Below, piece after piece: positions 25,375 through 32,809 of a stretch of DNA of 64,000 nt. This DNA is from Thermacetogenium phaeum DSM 12270. GTDB lineage: Bacteria > Bacillota > DSM-12270 > Thermacetogeniales > Thermacetogeniaceae. The notes below the pieces were generated by a model. The model saw only the letters and a program-made list of their open reading frames with translations, ran no database searches and was not told the origin of the DNA. Location of the stretch: the NCBI RefSeq assembly GCF_000305935.1, contig NC_018870.1, positions 2,341,001-2,405,000 on the forward strand, given 5' to 3'. Each line of letters opens with the position of its first letter. The stretch's first letter is position 1. The position numbers and the translations under genes were made by a program.

Positions 25375-26355
25375 TTAATACTTAATAAATTTATCCCCCG
25401 GAACGCCACAAATACTGCATTTTTCAGGCTGAAACTTCTCGATATTTCCACAGACAGGGCAAAGATAATAAAAGACTTCTTCTGTATTATCAAGGTTCTC
25501 CAGTGCATCCTTGTAAAGACCGGCATGAACCTCTTCCGCTTTCATAGCAAATGTAAATGACATAGCGGCAGCCTTATTACCTTCAGCTTCTGCTTGTTTT
25601 ACGAAAGGAGGATACATTTCTTTATATTCATAGGTTTCGCCGTTAATCCCATCCTTCAAGTTATCTGCCGTTGAACCAATTTTTCCGGCCACTTCAAAAT
25701 GCTTTAGTGCGTGAATGGTTTCGGCGTCAGCTGCAGCTCTAAACAATTTCGCTGCATTGAGATTTCCGTCTTTTTCGGCTTTCTTGGCATAGGCTGTATA
25801 CTTTCTGTTTGCTTCGGCTTCTCCAGTAAATGCAGCCATCAAATTTTTAAGTGTCTTATTTTCACTCATGTTTTTGTCCTCCTCGCTTTTATTAAAAGCT
25901 TCTAATAATTTTTTAACAGTTTCTTTTGGGAAACCTTCCGGCTGTTTTTCTCCCAGAAGTGATTGTAAGAATTCCTGAGCGTTCTCGCTTTGTGGCAGCA
26001 TATATCCCGCTTCACGGATAATATCCTCCGCCATAATATGATTAGATTTTTCGATGGCGACAGCCAGTTTCCCGGGAAGTCCCGCGACTATATTCTCCTG
26101 TTCCGACTTGCTGCGCGTCAACGCTTTCAGCGCATCGATAACAGGCTGGGTTTTATTTTGCTGCTTCGGATACTCTTTCGGTACCATTGAAATTGCTCCG
26201 GATGGGCAGGCATCCGCACAATCGCCGCAGCCGATGCACTTATCAACATCAATTATACTGTTTTCTGTATCGGTCGCCCCGGTAGGACAGACATAAAGGC
26301 ATAGACAGTCCTTTGTACACAAACGTATATTTCTTACTGCATATTTATCAGCCAT
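25375..26355 (-). CDS. ferredoxin-rubrerythrin fusion protein
   Basis: 326 residues. Residues ~10-55 form a two-cluster [4Fe-4S] ferredoxin domain (CTKDCLCLYVCP, then CIGCGDCADACP). Residues ~60-160 are a helical linker. From residue 163 there is a complete rubrerythrin: a diiron four-helix domain (FTGEAEANRKYTAYAKKAE.., AETIHALKHF, KAEEVHAGLY) and a rubredoxin-like end (CPVCGNIEKFQPEKCSICG). Rubrerythrin reduces hydrogen peroxide in anaerobes; the ferredoxin domain could deliver electrons directly. A strong internal Shine-Dalgarno precedes the rubrerythrin Met, so the short form is probably made too. Confidence 0.85.
   Translation of the reverse strand: MADKYAVRNIRLCTKDCLCLYVCPTGATDTENSIIDVDKCIGCGDCADACPSGAISMVPKEYPKQQNKTQPVIDALKALTRSKSEQENIVAGLPGKLAVAIEKSNHIMAEDIIREAGYMLPQSENAQEFLQSLLGEKQPEGFPKETVKKLLEAFNKSEEDKNMSENKTLKNLMAAFTGEAEANRKYTAYAKKAEKDGNLNAAKLFRAAADAETIHALKHFEVAGKIGSTADNLKDGINGETYEYKEMYPPFVKQAEAEGNKAAAMSFTFAMKAEEVHAGLYKDALENLDNTEEVFYYLCPVCGNIEKFQPEKCSICGVPGDKFIKY
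25867..25884 (-). promoter_or_regulatory. internal ribosome binding site and start for a free rubrerythrin
   Basis: GAGGAGG at 25878-25884 stands 8 nt before an in-frame ATG at 25867-25869 inside the ferredoxin-rubrerythrin gene. Starting there gives a normal-length 164-residue rubrerythrin beginning MSENKTLKNLMAAFTGE. The long frame may come from read-through of a former gene boundary, or both forms may be made. Confidence 0.75.
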
Positions 26356-26357
26356 TT

Positions 26358-27029
26358 TTATTGCCTCCCCTCAATCTTTTCAAATTTCCAATTGGGTACC
26401 TTGCAAACAGGGCAAACCTCCGGCAGCTTATCTCCTATGTACACAAATCCGCAGATAGTACAGACATAAACGCCTGTATTCTCCAACATTGCGTCGCCCT
26501 CTTTTTGATATCTACTTATAATAGATTTCAAAATCCGAGTTACCTTCTCGCTCCAGACAAGAGCACGGAGCGCACCTCTATCCTTTGCATCAGTTGCCAC
26601 AGCATTGGCATTTGGGAAGCCCTGCTTAAGGTCCTTTTCAATAAGGTCAAGTAGCTTACTGAAATGCGGGTCTTCGGTCGGTGCTGATACCGATTTAAAA
26701 TAACCAGCCAGTTCATTAAATAGAGTTGCTTCTTCGGGCTTGTACTGTTTTTCACACCCACGTGCAAGATTCGTGCAAAGTGCACTAACTTCTAAGGGGG
26801 ACATCTCCTTCATATCTACAGGTGACTCAATTACAGATATCGGCTCCTTTTTCGGGGTCATATCTGATTCACCCTGTTTCTCAAATTCGGATTTTGTCGC
26901 ACCACATAGCGGACAGACCCAATCCTCAGGCAGGTCTTCCCACCTTGTACCCGCAGCAATGCCTGCATCGGGAATGCCTTTTGCTTCGTCGTAGACAAAT
27001 CCACATACGGAACATATGTATTTTGCCAT
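26358..27029 (-). CDS. double-rubredoxin protein with a helical middle domain
   Basis: About 223 residues from [18 protein letters not shown]. Residues 1-~50 are a full rubredoxin ([10 protein letters not shown]..., [12 protein letters not shown]). Residues ~65-180 are helical and resemble a diverged rubrerythrin-like domain without clear diiron ligands. The C-terminus carries a second rubredoxin-like zinc/iron knuckle ([20 protein letters not shown]). It should be an electron carrier for the downstream rubrerythrin fusion. AAAGGAGG lies 7 nt before the chosen ATG. It lies just upstream of the rubrerythrin gene in the same direction. Confidence 0.8.
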   Translation of the reverse strand: MAKYICSVCGFVYDEAKGIPDAGIAAGTRWEDLPEDWVCPLCGATKSEFEKQGESDMTPKKEPISVIESPVDMKEMSPLEVSALCTNLARGCEKQYKPEEATLFNELAGYFKSVSAPTEDPHFSKLLDLIEKDLKQGFPNANAVATDAKDRGALRALVWSEKVTRILKSIISRYQKEGDAMLENTGVYVCTICGFVYIGDKLPEVCPVCKVPNWKFEKIEGRQ

Positions 27030-27098
27030 TTTCAAACCTCCTTTATTTTTTTGGATTTATATTTAAATTAAATCATGGACAAAATATATTGCACATTA

Positions 27099-27128
27099 AT
27101 TATAACATTTATCTACACAAATTACCAA
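27099..27128 (-). promoter_or_regulatory. candidate promoter of the rubredoxin/rubrerythrin pair
   Basis: On the minus strand TTGGTA and a perfect TATAAT are 18 bp apart, about 70 bp before the rubredoxin gene. The sequence TTATAATTAATGTGCAA starting at the -10 is a partial match to a PerR box, which would suit peroxide control. The match is too weak to be sure. Confidence 0.45.
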
Positions 27129-27145
27129 TAATAATGAAATATTTC

Positions 27146-27502
27146 TCAATTTTCACATTCATCGTGATGCTGATGTTCATGGCAGACGGAACCTGTTGTC
27201 TTAAGCTCACCCTTCAGATAATTTTCTACAGCAGTTTTCGCGTCGCCAGAAGCTCCTACAACAACTTCAACGTTCCTTACATTAAAAATCTCGACTGCAC
27301 CTCCGCCCATACCACCGCTGATAATGACATTTACACCACGATCGGCAAGAAAGTTAGGCAAGAATCCAGGCTTATGTCCGGGGTTAGCAACGGTTTCGCT
27401 CTTGACGATTTGATTGTTTTCAGTATCAAAAATCATAAAACTCTCGCAATGTCCAAAGTGCTCTGTCACCATTCCATTTTCGCTCGCTACTGCAATTTTC
27501 AT
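27146..27502 (-). CDS. NifX/ORP-like iron-molybdenum cofactor-binding family protein with His/Cys tail
   Basis: 118 residues. The start MKIAVASENGMVTEHFGHCESFMIFD is the classic dinitrogenase Fe-Mo cofactor family pattern (VTEHFGH), and ISGGMGGGAVEIF is the second conserved block. The C-terminus CHEHQHHDECEN may bind metal. In Desulfovibrio a relative (ORP) carries a Mo-Cu-sulfide cluster and partners with MinD-like ATPases and Mrp. The gene directly follows the Mrp gene here, which supports the same type of complex. Confidence 0.85.
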   Translation of the reverse strand: MKIAVASENGMVTEHFGHCESFMIFDTENNQIVKSETVANPGHKPGFLPNFLADRGVNVIISGGMGGGAVEIFNVRNVEVVVGASGDAKTAVENYLKGELKTTGSVCHEHQHHDECEN

Positions 27503-27503
27503 T

Positions 27504-28343
27504 TTACTTTTCCTCCATTTTTTCTAATATTTTTGCAACCGACTCAAGCCAATTGCCATCGAAAAGCTCTATCATACCCTTGTCACAAGCGGTTGAAATT
27601 TTGGGGTCAATAGGTAATTTTGCAAGAACTTTTAAATTATGTTTATCTGCAATTTCTTCAATGTGACTTTCGCCAAATATCTGATAGTCCTTGCCGTTAT
27701 CGGGACATCTAAAATAGGACATGTTTTCTACCAGACCGATAATAGGGATATTCATCATCTCAGCCATATTAACAGCCTTTGAAACAATCATGGATACAAG
27801 TTCCTGCGGTGAGGTCACAACGATAATCCCGTCAACAGCAATGGACTGAAATACCGTAAGGGGAACATCGCCGGTGCCCGGCGGCATATCGATGAACATA
27901 AAATCTACATCGCTCCAAATAACATCTGTCCAAAACTGCTTTACTGTACCGGCAATAATCGGCCCTCTCCAGACAACCGGATCCGTATCATTTTCCAAAA
28001 GCAAATTTACAGACATAATATCAATCCCAGTCTTTGTTTTAACAGGGAATAGGCCAAATTCGCTGCCCGAGGCTTTCTCCCTGATACCAAAGGCTTTTGG
28101 GATAGAAGGCCCGGTAATGTCCGCATCAAGAATGGCAGTATGATAGTTCATCCTGTTCATGGTAACCGCAAGCATGGAAGTGACAAGTGATTTTCCAACT
28201 CCGCCTTTACCGCTGACAACACCGATGACCTTTTTTACACTGCTCATCTCATGCAGCTTCTCGGAGAAATCTGTTTTTTGTTCTTTTCTTTCTGCGCAGT
28301 CCTCCGAACAACTGCTACAGCTTTGATTGCAATTTTCGCTCAT
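27504..28343 (-). CDS. Mrp/NBP35-type P-loop ATPase (iron-sulfur carrier)
   Basis: 279 residues. The N-terminus is Cys-rich (CNQSCSSCSEDC), as in NBP35-type carriers. The deviant Walker A is VVSGKGGVGKS, followed by DADITGPSIPKAFG, FMIDMPPGTGD-type Walker B (FIDMPPGTGDVPLT) and SYFRCPDNG with a conserved Cys. These proteins bind and transfer [4Fe-4S] clusters. The strong AAAGGAG site precedes the ATG. It lies between the MBL gene and the NifX-like gene. Confidence 0.92.
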   Translation of the reverse strand: MSENCNQSCSSCSEDCAERKEQKTDFSEKLHEMSSVKKVIGVVSGKGGVGKSLVTSMLAVTMNRMNYHTAILDADITGPSIPKAFGIREKASGSEFGLFPVKTKTGIDIMSVNLLLENDTDPVVWRGPIIAGTVKQFWTDVIWSDVDFMFIDMPPGTGDVPLTVFQSIAVDGIIVVTSPQELVSMIVSKAVNMAEMMNIPIIGLVENMSYFRCPDNGKDYQIFGESHIEEIADKHNLKVLAKLPIDPKISTACDKGMIELFDGNWLESVAKILEKMEEK

Positions 28344-28360
28344 AATCTTGCTCCTTTTAT

Positions 28361-29183
28361 TTAGATTTCAATTTCACTGCCTGCTGACAGATAATCGATG
28401 CTATCACCCATAATAGCTTTCAGCCTTTTATAAGGCTCGACATCTGTACAATGGCAGGTGTAAAACTTTGCTTTTGTACCCATTAGGTATTTACCAATTC
28501 TATCTATCATTTCAGAGTCCTCGTTTCCGCCTGAGCGGCTGGAAAGATGAAATCCACCTATCACATAGCCCGGCATTCTACCTTTTAGCGTGTGAAAATG
28601 CTCAAGTATATTTATGATACCATTATGAGCGCAGCCTGTTACTAATAGGGTTTTCCCGTCTTCCTCTACCACGAGGTTTTGTTCATGTGCAAAGATATCA
28701 GCTATCGTTTGCCCCTTATATTCCTTGAGCAAACCACTGTTTGATTTTGGGCGTGGCTCTTTTTGGACGATATTAGAGAATACTTGGATTCCACTGTTAA
28801 TAAAGAAACGGTCTGATGTGAGAATAATTTGTTTGTTTTGATTCAGTTCTTCATCAAGACCGATAAATTCCAATTCATCATTTGGACGAATAGCATAGTG
28901 CTTTTCAAAAGCGAGTCGATGTAGAAATACCTCGGCTTTTTTGTTTTCTTTCAAAAAGGTTTTTAGCCCCCCCGCCGTGGTCATAGTGTCCATGCGAAAT
29001 CACAAGAAAGTCAACATCAGCAATATTCACATTAAGCTTTTTTGCATTTTGAAGAAACAGCTCGCTTGCGCCCACATCAAACAATATTTTATGTTTCTTT
29101 GTTTCTATATACAGGCTAAGGCCATGCTCGCTGCCAAAGTCTTTTGATATCGAGGTGTTTTCAACCAACGTTTTAATAAGCAT
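28361..29183 (-). pseudogene. metallo-beta-lactamase-fold hydrolase, broken by a frameshift
   Basis: The N-terminal part (MLIKTLVENTSISKDFGSEHGLSLYIE..) carries FLVISHGHYDHGGG, the metal-binding HxHxDH motif. It then goes out of frame. The following frame continues naturally with LKTFLKENKKAEVFLHR, VTGCAHNGIINILEHF and VIGGFHLSSRSG. The break falls in a run of seven C on the plus strand (28967-28973); six would restore one frame of about 270 residues. The family includes enzymes related to dihydropterin synthase-like MBL proteins often found with NifX and MinD genes. It is either a pseudogene, a sequencing error, or a phase-variable tract. Confidence 0.8.
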
Positions 29184-29187
29184 GACT

Positions 29188-30063
29188 TTAGCCACCACCT
29201 TTTTCAAAGAGTAGATTCATTGTTTTGTGATAAACCTCTTTAACCGCCGTCCCCGATATGCAGTCTATATCTACAACGGTTTGACCATTATTAATCGCTT
29301 TCACGGCATTGGAGTCGAAAGGTATCCTACCGATAAAAGGCAGCCCTTGTTTTTTACAAAACCGTTCAATCTTTTCTGTGTTTTCAATGCTGGTATCATA
29401 TTTGTTGATACATACCGCTGTCTTCGTCCCGAATTTCGCTGCTGTATTTATAATGCGCTCCATATCGCTGATACCTGATATAGAAGGTTCTGCGACTATC
29501 AAAACCATATCCACACCACTAAGTGATGCGATGACAGGACAGCCTATTCCGGGAGATCCATCAATAATGGCAAGTTCCGCATCGGCTGCCGCAGCCTTCA
29601 TTTGCTTTTTCACCTCAGTTACAAGCATTCCGGAGGTACCACTGCCCATTTTTAGTTGCGCTGTTGAAAAAACTTTTTCTCCATCAGAATACAGCATCAA
29701 TTCCCCGGCCACTGCCGGTTTCATAGTTATCGCTTCCACAGGACAAACATACTCACAAACGCCGCAGCCTTCACATGCGAAATGATCCACTTTGTATTTT
29801 TCATCTATTGAAATAGCATCAAATCGGCAGTTTTGCCTACACTGATCGCATTTAATGCAAAGTTCCGGATCTATCACTGCTTTTGGTAGCCCATAATAAT
29901 CTTTTTTTGCAGGTTTAACACTCCATCCGGTAATGAGGTGCAGGTTAGGCGCATCTACATCACAATCCGCATATGCTTTGGCATCAGCAAGCTTTATAAA
30001 CGCACTTGCTATTGTCGTTTTTCCGGTGCCGCCTTTACCACTAAGGATTAGTAGTTGTTTCAT
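29188..30063 (-). CDS. MinD-like P-loop ATPase with two-cluster ferredoxin insert (first of a pair)
   Basis: 291 residues. Deviant Walker A LILSGKGGTGKTTIASAF, then at about residues 64-115 a [4Fe-4S] ferredoxin insert (CIKCDQCRQNC.., CEGCGVCEYVCP), then IIDGSPGIGCPV and AEPSISGISDMERI. In Desulfovibrio such pairs form the ORP complex with the NifX-like ORP protein and are thought to help cluster assembly. It overlaps the second MinD-like gene (30041) by 23 bases. Confidence 0.9.
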   Translation of the reverse strand: MKQLLILSGKGGTGKTTIASAFIKLADAKAYADCDVDAPNLHLITGWSVKPAKKDYYGLPKAVIDPELCIKCDQCRQNCRFDAISIDEKYKVDHFACEGCGVCEYVCPVEAITMKPAVAGELMLYSDGEKVFSTAQLKMGSGTSGMLVTEVKKQMKAAAADAELAIIDGSPGIGCPVIASLSGVDMVLIVAEPSISGISDMERIINTAAKFGTKTAVCINKYDTSIENTEKIERFCKKQGLPFIGRIPFDSNAVKAINNGQTVVDIDCISGTAVKEVYHKTMNLLFEKGGG

Positions 30064-30898
30064 GCTGCACCTCCTTTGTCACATTGTTAAGCAGAGAAGA
30101 AAACAATTCCCGGTATTCCTCATTTTTATTAACGGCGATTTCCGCATTTGAGTTCAAGGTTCCAAGTTCATTGTCAAATGGAATCCTGCCTAAAATCTTG
30201 ATATTTTTTTCCAAGCAAAACTTCTCAGCAGGATTTTCTCCTTCCAAACATTTGTTAAGAAGCACCCCAAATGGCTTATTAAATAACTTGACCAGATCGT
30301 ATACCATATTGAGGTTATGAACACCAAACAATGTCGGCTCAGCCACCAGTATGCAATAGTCCGCATCTTTGATGCTCTCCATCACGATACAAGCGCTTCC
30401 TGGTGGACAGTCGATAAATGTCTGCTTATTTACTTCCGAACTTTCCTCAAGTAGCTTTTTTATGATAGGAATACCCGTAGCTTCACCGGTGTTCAATACT
30501 CCTGTCCATACCGCCACTTCGCCAGAAACACCTTTTTTAATTTTGCCAATAACCTTTGCTTTCTCTGATAGTGCCCTTGCAGGACAAACCAAGATACAGC
30601 CACCGCAGGAGTGGCACACATCGTCAAAGACAATCAGTTTGTTTTTAATATAGGCAAGGGCGTTAAAGTTGCAAAAATCAACGCACTTTCGACATCCATT
30701 GCATAACTCATGATCAACTTCTGGAATCTTTACTGATATTTCTTCTTCTTGAATTCCTTCAGGCTTAAAAAACAGATGTCCATTCGGCTCTTCTACATCA
30801 CAGTCTATATATGTGGATGCTTTCGCTATCGCTGCTAAATTCACCGATACCAGTGTTTTTCCTGTGCCGCCCTTGCCGCTTAGCACAGCTATTCTCAT
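30041..30898 (-). CDS. MinD-like P-loop ATPase with ferredoxin insert (second of a pair)
   Basis: About 285 residues starting MRIAVLSGKGGTGKTLVSVN at 30898. The longer upstream frame is excluded because it runs over the NifX-like gene. The ferredoxin insert (CNGCRKCVDFCNFNAL, then CHSCGGCILVCPARAL) and FIDCPPGSACIVME follow. It is a paralogue of the protein at 29188 with the same order of domains; the two probably form a heterodimer. Translation is coupled to both neighbours. Confidence 0.9.
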   Translation of the reverse strand: MRIAVLSGKGGTGKTLVSVNLAAIAKASTYIDCDVEEPNGHLFFKPEGIQEEEISVKIPEVDHELCNGCRKCVDFCNFNALAYIKNKLIVFDDVCHSCGGCILVCPARALSEKAKVIGKIKKGVSGEVAVWTGVLNTGEATGIPIIKKLLEESSEVNKQTFIDCPPGSACIVMESIKDADYCILVAEPTLFGVHNLNMVYDLVKLFNKPFGVLLNKCLEGENPAEKFCLEKNIKILGRIPFDNELGTLNSNAEIAVNKNEEYRELFSSLLNNVTKEVQHETTTNP

Positions 30899-30899
30899 A

Positions 30900-31268
30900 T
30901 TAATTGCCCCCGTGCCCGTGAAATCCGGCATGAAATTCATCCAACAAAGGTAATTTCCCATCGATAAAAGCATCAATATTATTTTTGGCTGAAGTAGTTG
31001 CCGTTTTATAGATTTTGATTTCAGCGGGTTTTAGCACGTCAGCAGCATTTGCACCTAAGCGGGGAGTGAGTAAAGCACTTGCTTTGTTATCTACTATTAT
31101 TTGTGCAGCTTTAATCCCGGCACCTCCTGTGCTTGTTGCCGCACTGTTGTCAATAAATATACTTTCCTTAGTTTCTACATCATAAATAAGAAAATAGGGA
31201 GTACGTCCAAAGGATACACATACATTCGACTCCAAAGTTTTCTCATCTACTGGAATTGCTATTTTCAT
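30900..31268 (-). CDS. NifX-like dinitrogenase cofactor family protein (second copy)
   Basis: 122 residues from [33 protein letters not shown]. It keeps the family fold (IIVDNKASALLTPRLGANAADVL) but lacks the TEHFGH motif seen in the copy at 27146, having VSFGRTP instead. The C-terminus FHAGFHGHGGN is His-rich. A different metal or regulatory role from the other copy is likely. It overlaps the NifU-like gene upstream by 26 bases. Confidence 0.85.
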   Translation of the reverse strand: MKIAIPVDEKTLESNVCVSFGRTPYFLIYDVETKESIFIDNSAATSTGGAGIKAAQIIVDNKASALLTPRLGANAADVLKPAEIKIYKTATTSAKNNIDAFIDGKLPLLDEFHAGFHGHGGN

Positions 31269-31653
31269 AAGAATCCTCCGTTCTATTTTTGTTTAAATAA
31301 TTCTCAATTGCGCTGCGTAGCGCACTCACACCTAAATTTGAGCAATGAACCTTATTTTCAGGAAGTCCATCTAAAGCCTGGATAATATCTTCTTCCGTAA
31401 TATTAAATGCTTCCTCTAAGGTTTTACCCTTTGCTAATACCGATGTCATACTGGATGTTGCAATTGAAGCACAACAACCAAATACAAGATAGCTGATTTC
31501 TTCTATGCGGTTATCTTTCACCTTTAAATAAACGGTCAGATAATCTCCGCAGGAAGGATCACCGTAGCTTCCTTCAGCATCTGCATCGGGCATACTATGG
31601 GCATTTTGCGGACACATAAAATGCTCGATTACTTTTTCTGAATATATGATCAA
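31243..31653 (-). CDS. NifU/IscU-like iron-sulfur scaffold protein
   Basis: 136 residues. The three scaffold Cys are visible: [28 protein letters not shown] and [15 protein letters not shown]. This is the N-terminal NifU scaffold domain without additional modules. It could build the clusters used by the MinD/Mrp proteins of the same operon. Its ATG overlaps the stop of the DUF134 gene. Confidence 0.88.
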   Translation of the reverse strand: MIIYSEKVIEHFMCPQNAHSMPDADAEGSYGDPSCGDYLTVYLKVKDNRIEEISYLVFGCCASIATSSMTSVLAKGKTLEEAFNITEEDIIQALDGLPENKVHCSNLGVSALRSAIENYLNKNRTEDSYENSNSSR

Positions 31654-32027
31654 CCACCTCTATCCTCATCAACAGTAAAGCGCCCTCCACGCCTATGCCT
31701 ATGACAGCCACGACCACAACCATTCCCTAATCCTTCGCAAAGCCGGTATTCGCCACCCTCAATCAAAAGCACCTTTCCATTTACTAAAGATTCAGCCAGC
31801 TTTTTTCTGGCCTCGATATAAATGCCTTGAACGGTGCTACGAGCAATATTCATTTGCTTGGCGCACTCTTCTTGAGTGAAGCCTTCCAAATCGATAAGTC
31901 TTATGGTTTCATATTCGTCAACAGTCATATTTACATGGTTTTCTGCGTCGGCAGGTGAATCAAGAGGCCCAAATCTATTACTTTCAGGCAAACAGCAAAC
32001 TTTTCTCCACTTCATCGGTCTCGCCAT
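31650..32027 (-). CDS. DUF134 family DNA-binding regulator
   Basis: 125 residues. [22 protein letters not shown] is the typical start. The helix-turn-helix lies at about residues 45-80 ([41 protein letters not shown]), resembling sigma-70 region 4. The tail is Gly/Cys/His-rich ([16 protein letters not shown]), which may sense metal or redox state. As the second gene of the ORP-like operon it is the best candidate to bind the twin palindromes at the promoter. Confidence 0.85.
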   Translation of the reverse strand: MARPMKWRKVCCLPESNRFGPLDSPADAENHVNMTVDEYETIRLIDLEGFTQEECAKQMNIARSTVQGIYIEARKKLAESLVNGKVLLIEGGEYRLCEGLGNGCGRGCHRHRRGGRFTVDEDRGG

Positions 32028-32048
32028 AATTCATCACCTCCATTCTAA

Positions 32049-32084
32049 TCAGAAATAACCAGAGCGTCCTCCGGTTATTTCTGA
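32049..32084 (-). repeat. perfect 12-bp inverted repeat between the DUF5320 and DUF134 genes
   Basis: TCAGAAATAACC at 32049-32060 pairs perfectly with GGTTATTTCTGA at 32073-32084 around a 12-base loop. No T run follows, so it is more likely an RNA stability or processing hairpin, or a protein site, than a terminator. Confidence 0.7.
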
Positions 32085-32090
32085 TGCTCA

Positions 32091-32369
32091 TTATAGGTTC
32101 TCCAATTGCTTATCAATAACTTCGAGTCGATCCTGCAAAATGGTTTTCTGTTCGTTCAGCAGCTCTTTTTGTGTTTTTGAGGAGGTATGGTTAAATGCAA
32201 ATCCTCTACCAAAGCCACGACCGAAACCACGTCTGCAAGCAAGTCCAAGACCTAATCCCATTCCGAGACCAGCTCCGTACTTAACTGCATTAGCACCTGT
32301 GCAAAGCCCTAATCCTCTTCCAGTCATTGATCCCGCACCCATTGGACCGGTTCCGTCTCTTCTCGGCAT
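32091..32369 (-). CDS. DUF5320 family small protein
   Basis: About 92 residues from MPRRDGTGPMGAGSMTGRGLGLC, the hallmark of DUF5320. A Gly/Leu-rich then Arg/Phe-Gly-rich middle (GLGMGLGLGLACRRGFGRGFGRGF) precedes a C-terminal coiled coil (LLNEQKTILQDRLEVIDKQLENL). The family is common next to NifX-like and MinD-like genes in anaerobes; the function is unknown. It is the first gene behind the operon promoter. GGAGG precedes the ATG by 8 nt. Confidence 0.85.
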   Translation of the reverse strand: MPRRDGTGPMGAGSMTGRGLGLCTGANAVKYGAGLGMGLGLGLACRRGFGRGFGRGFAFNHTSSKTQKELLNEQKTILQDRLEVIDKQLENL

Positions 32370-32392
32370 GTTTTTCACCTCCTTTTAGTTTC

Positions 32393-32441
32393 TGGCATAT
32401 GCCATCTATTCTTATTATACTCCGTTTATGGCATATGTCAA
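32393..32441 (-). promoter_or_regulatory. promoter of the ORP-like operon with two palindromic operators
   Basis: On the minus strand TTGACA (32436-32441) and TATAAT (32414-32419) are 16 bp apart. The palindrome TGGCATATGCCA lies at 32393-32404, downstream of the -10. A near copy TGGCATATGTCA lies at 32429-32440 and overlaps the -35. Their centres are 36 bp apart, so a dimeric regulator could bind both and shut the promoter. Confidence 0.8.
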
Positions 32442-32475
32442 TAACTTTTGAGTAATTTCATTAAAAATTTAAAAA

Positions 32476-32511
32476 GACTGCCACCCAAGAAATTAAGCCT
32501 TGGGGGCAGTC
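32476..32511 (-). terminator. rho-independent terminator upstream of the operon promoter
   Basis: GACTGCC and CCCAAG at 32476-32489 pair with CTTGGG and GGCAGTC at 32499-32511 (one bulge). On the minus strand a T-rich tail (TTTTTAAATTTTT) follows. It insulates the ORP-like operon from upstream transcription. No gene feeding it is evident. Confidence 0.75.
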
Positions 32512-32569
32512 AATAAAGTGACTAAATTCATATGATCCGGTATTTAAACGTGACACTTCGTTTATAAAT

Positions 32570-32690
32570 ACATCTATCCTGACCACACAACCTCAAAAAA
32601 TTCTAAAAAAACATCTAAATCGTCCACTCGCGAAAGCTGACATCTAACCCGACCACTCGCGGGGCTATGACATCTAACCTGACCACTTGA
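32570..32690. repeat. four degenerate 20-22-bp direct repeats, probable end of a lost transposon
   Basis: The unit ACATCTAAC[CT][CT]GACCACTCGCG recurs at 32570, 32611, 32640 and 32670 with spacings of about 41, 29 and 30 bases and a few changes in each copy. Multiple spaced terminal repeats of this size are typical of IS21-like or Tn7-like transposon ends. No transposase gene is next to them. The stretch 32512-32776 holds no gene. Confidence 0.6.
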
Positions 32691-32776
32691 CTATCAAATA
32701 CTGCCTTTATAGACTTGTTTCCACGAAGCGATATTTTCATGTTTTTCACACAATGAGTTTCATACCCATGTGTGCT

Positions 32777-32801
32777 AAAACCCTTGATATATAAGGGTTT
32801 T
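32777..32801 (-). terminator. terminator of the RNA methyltransferase gene
   Basis: AAAACCCTT at 32777-32785 pairs with AAGGGTTTT at 32793-32801. On the minus strand it comes just after the stop of the gene at 32810 and ends in a T run. Confidence 0.7.
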
Positions 32802-32809
32802 CAGCAAAG

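Noticed and set aside
32570-32690. Short regularly spaced repeats as a possible CRISPR array
   Set aside because: The copies are degenerate, spacers are as short as ~8 bases and no cas gene is near.
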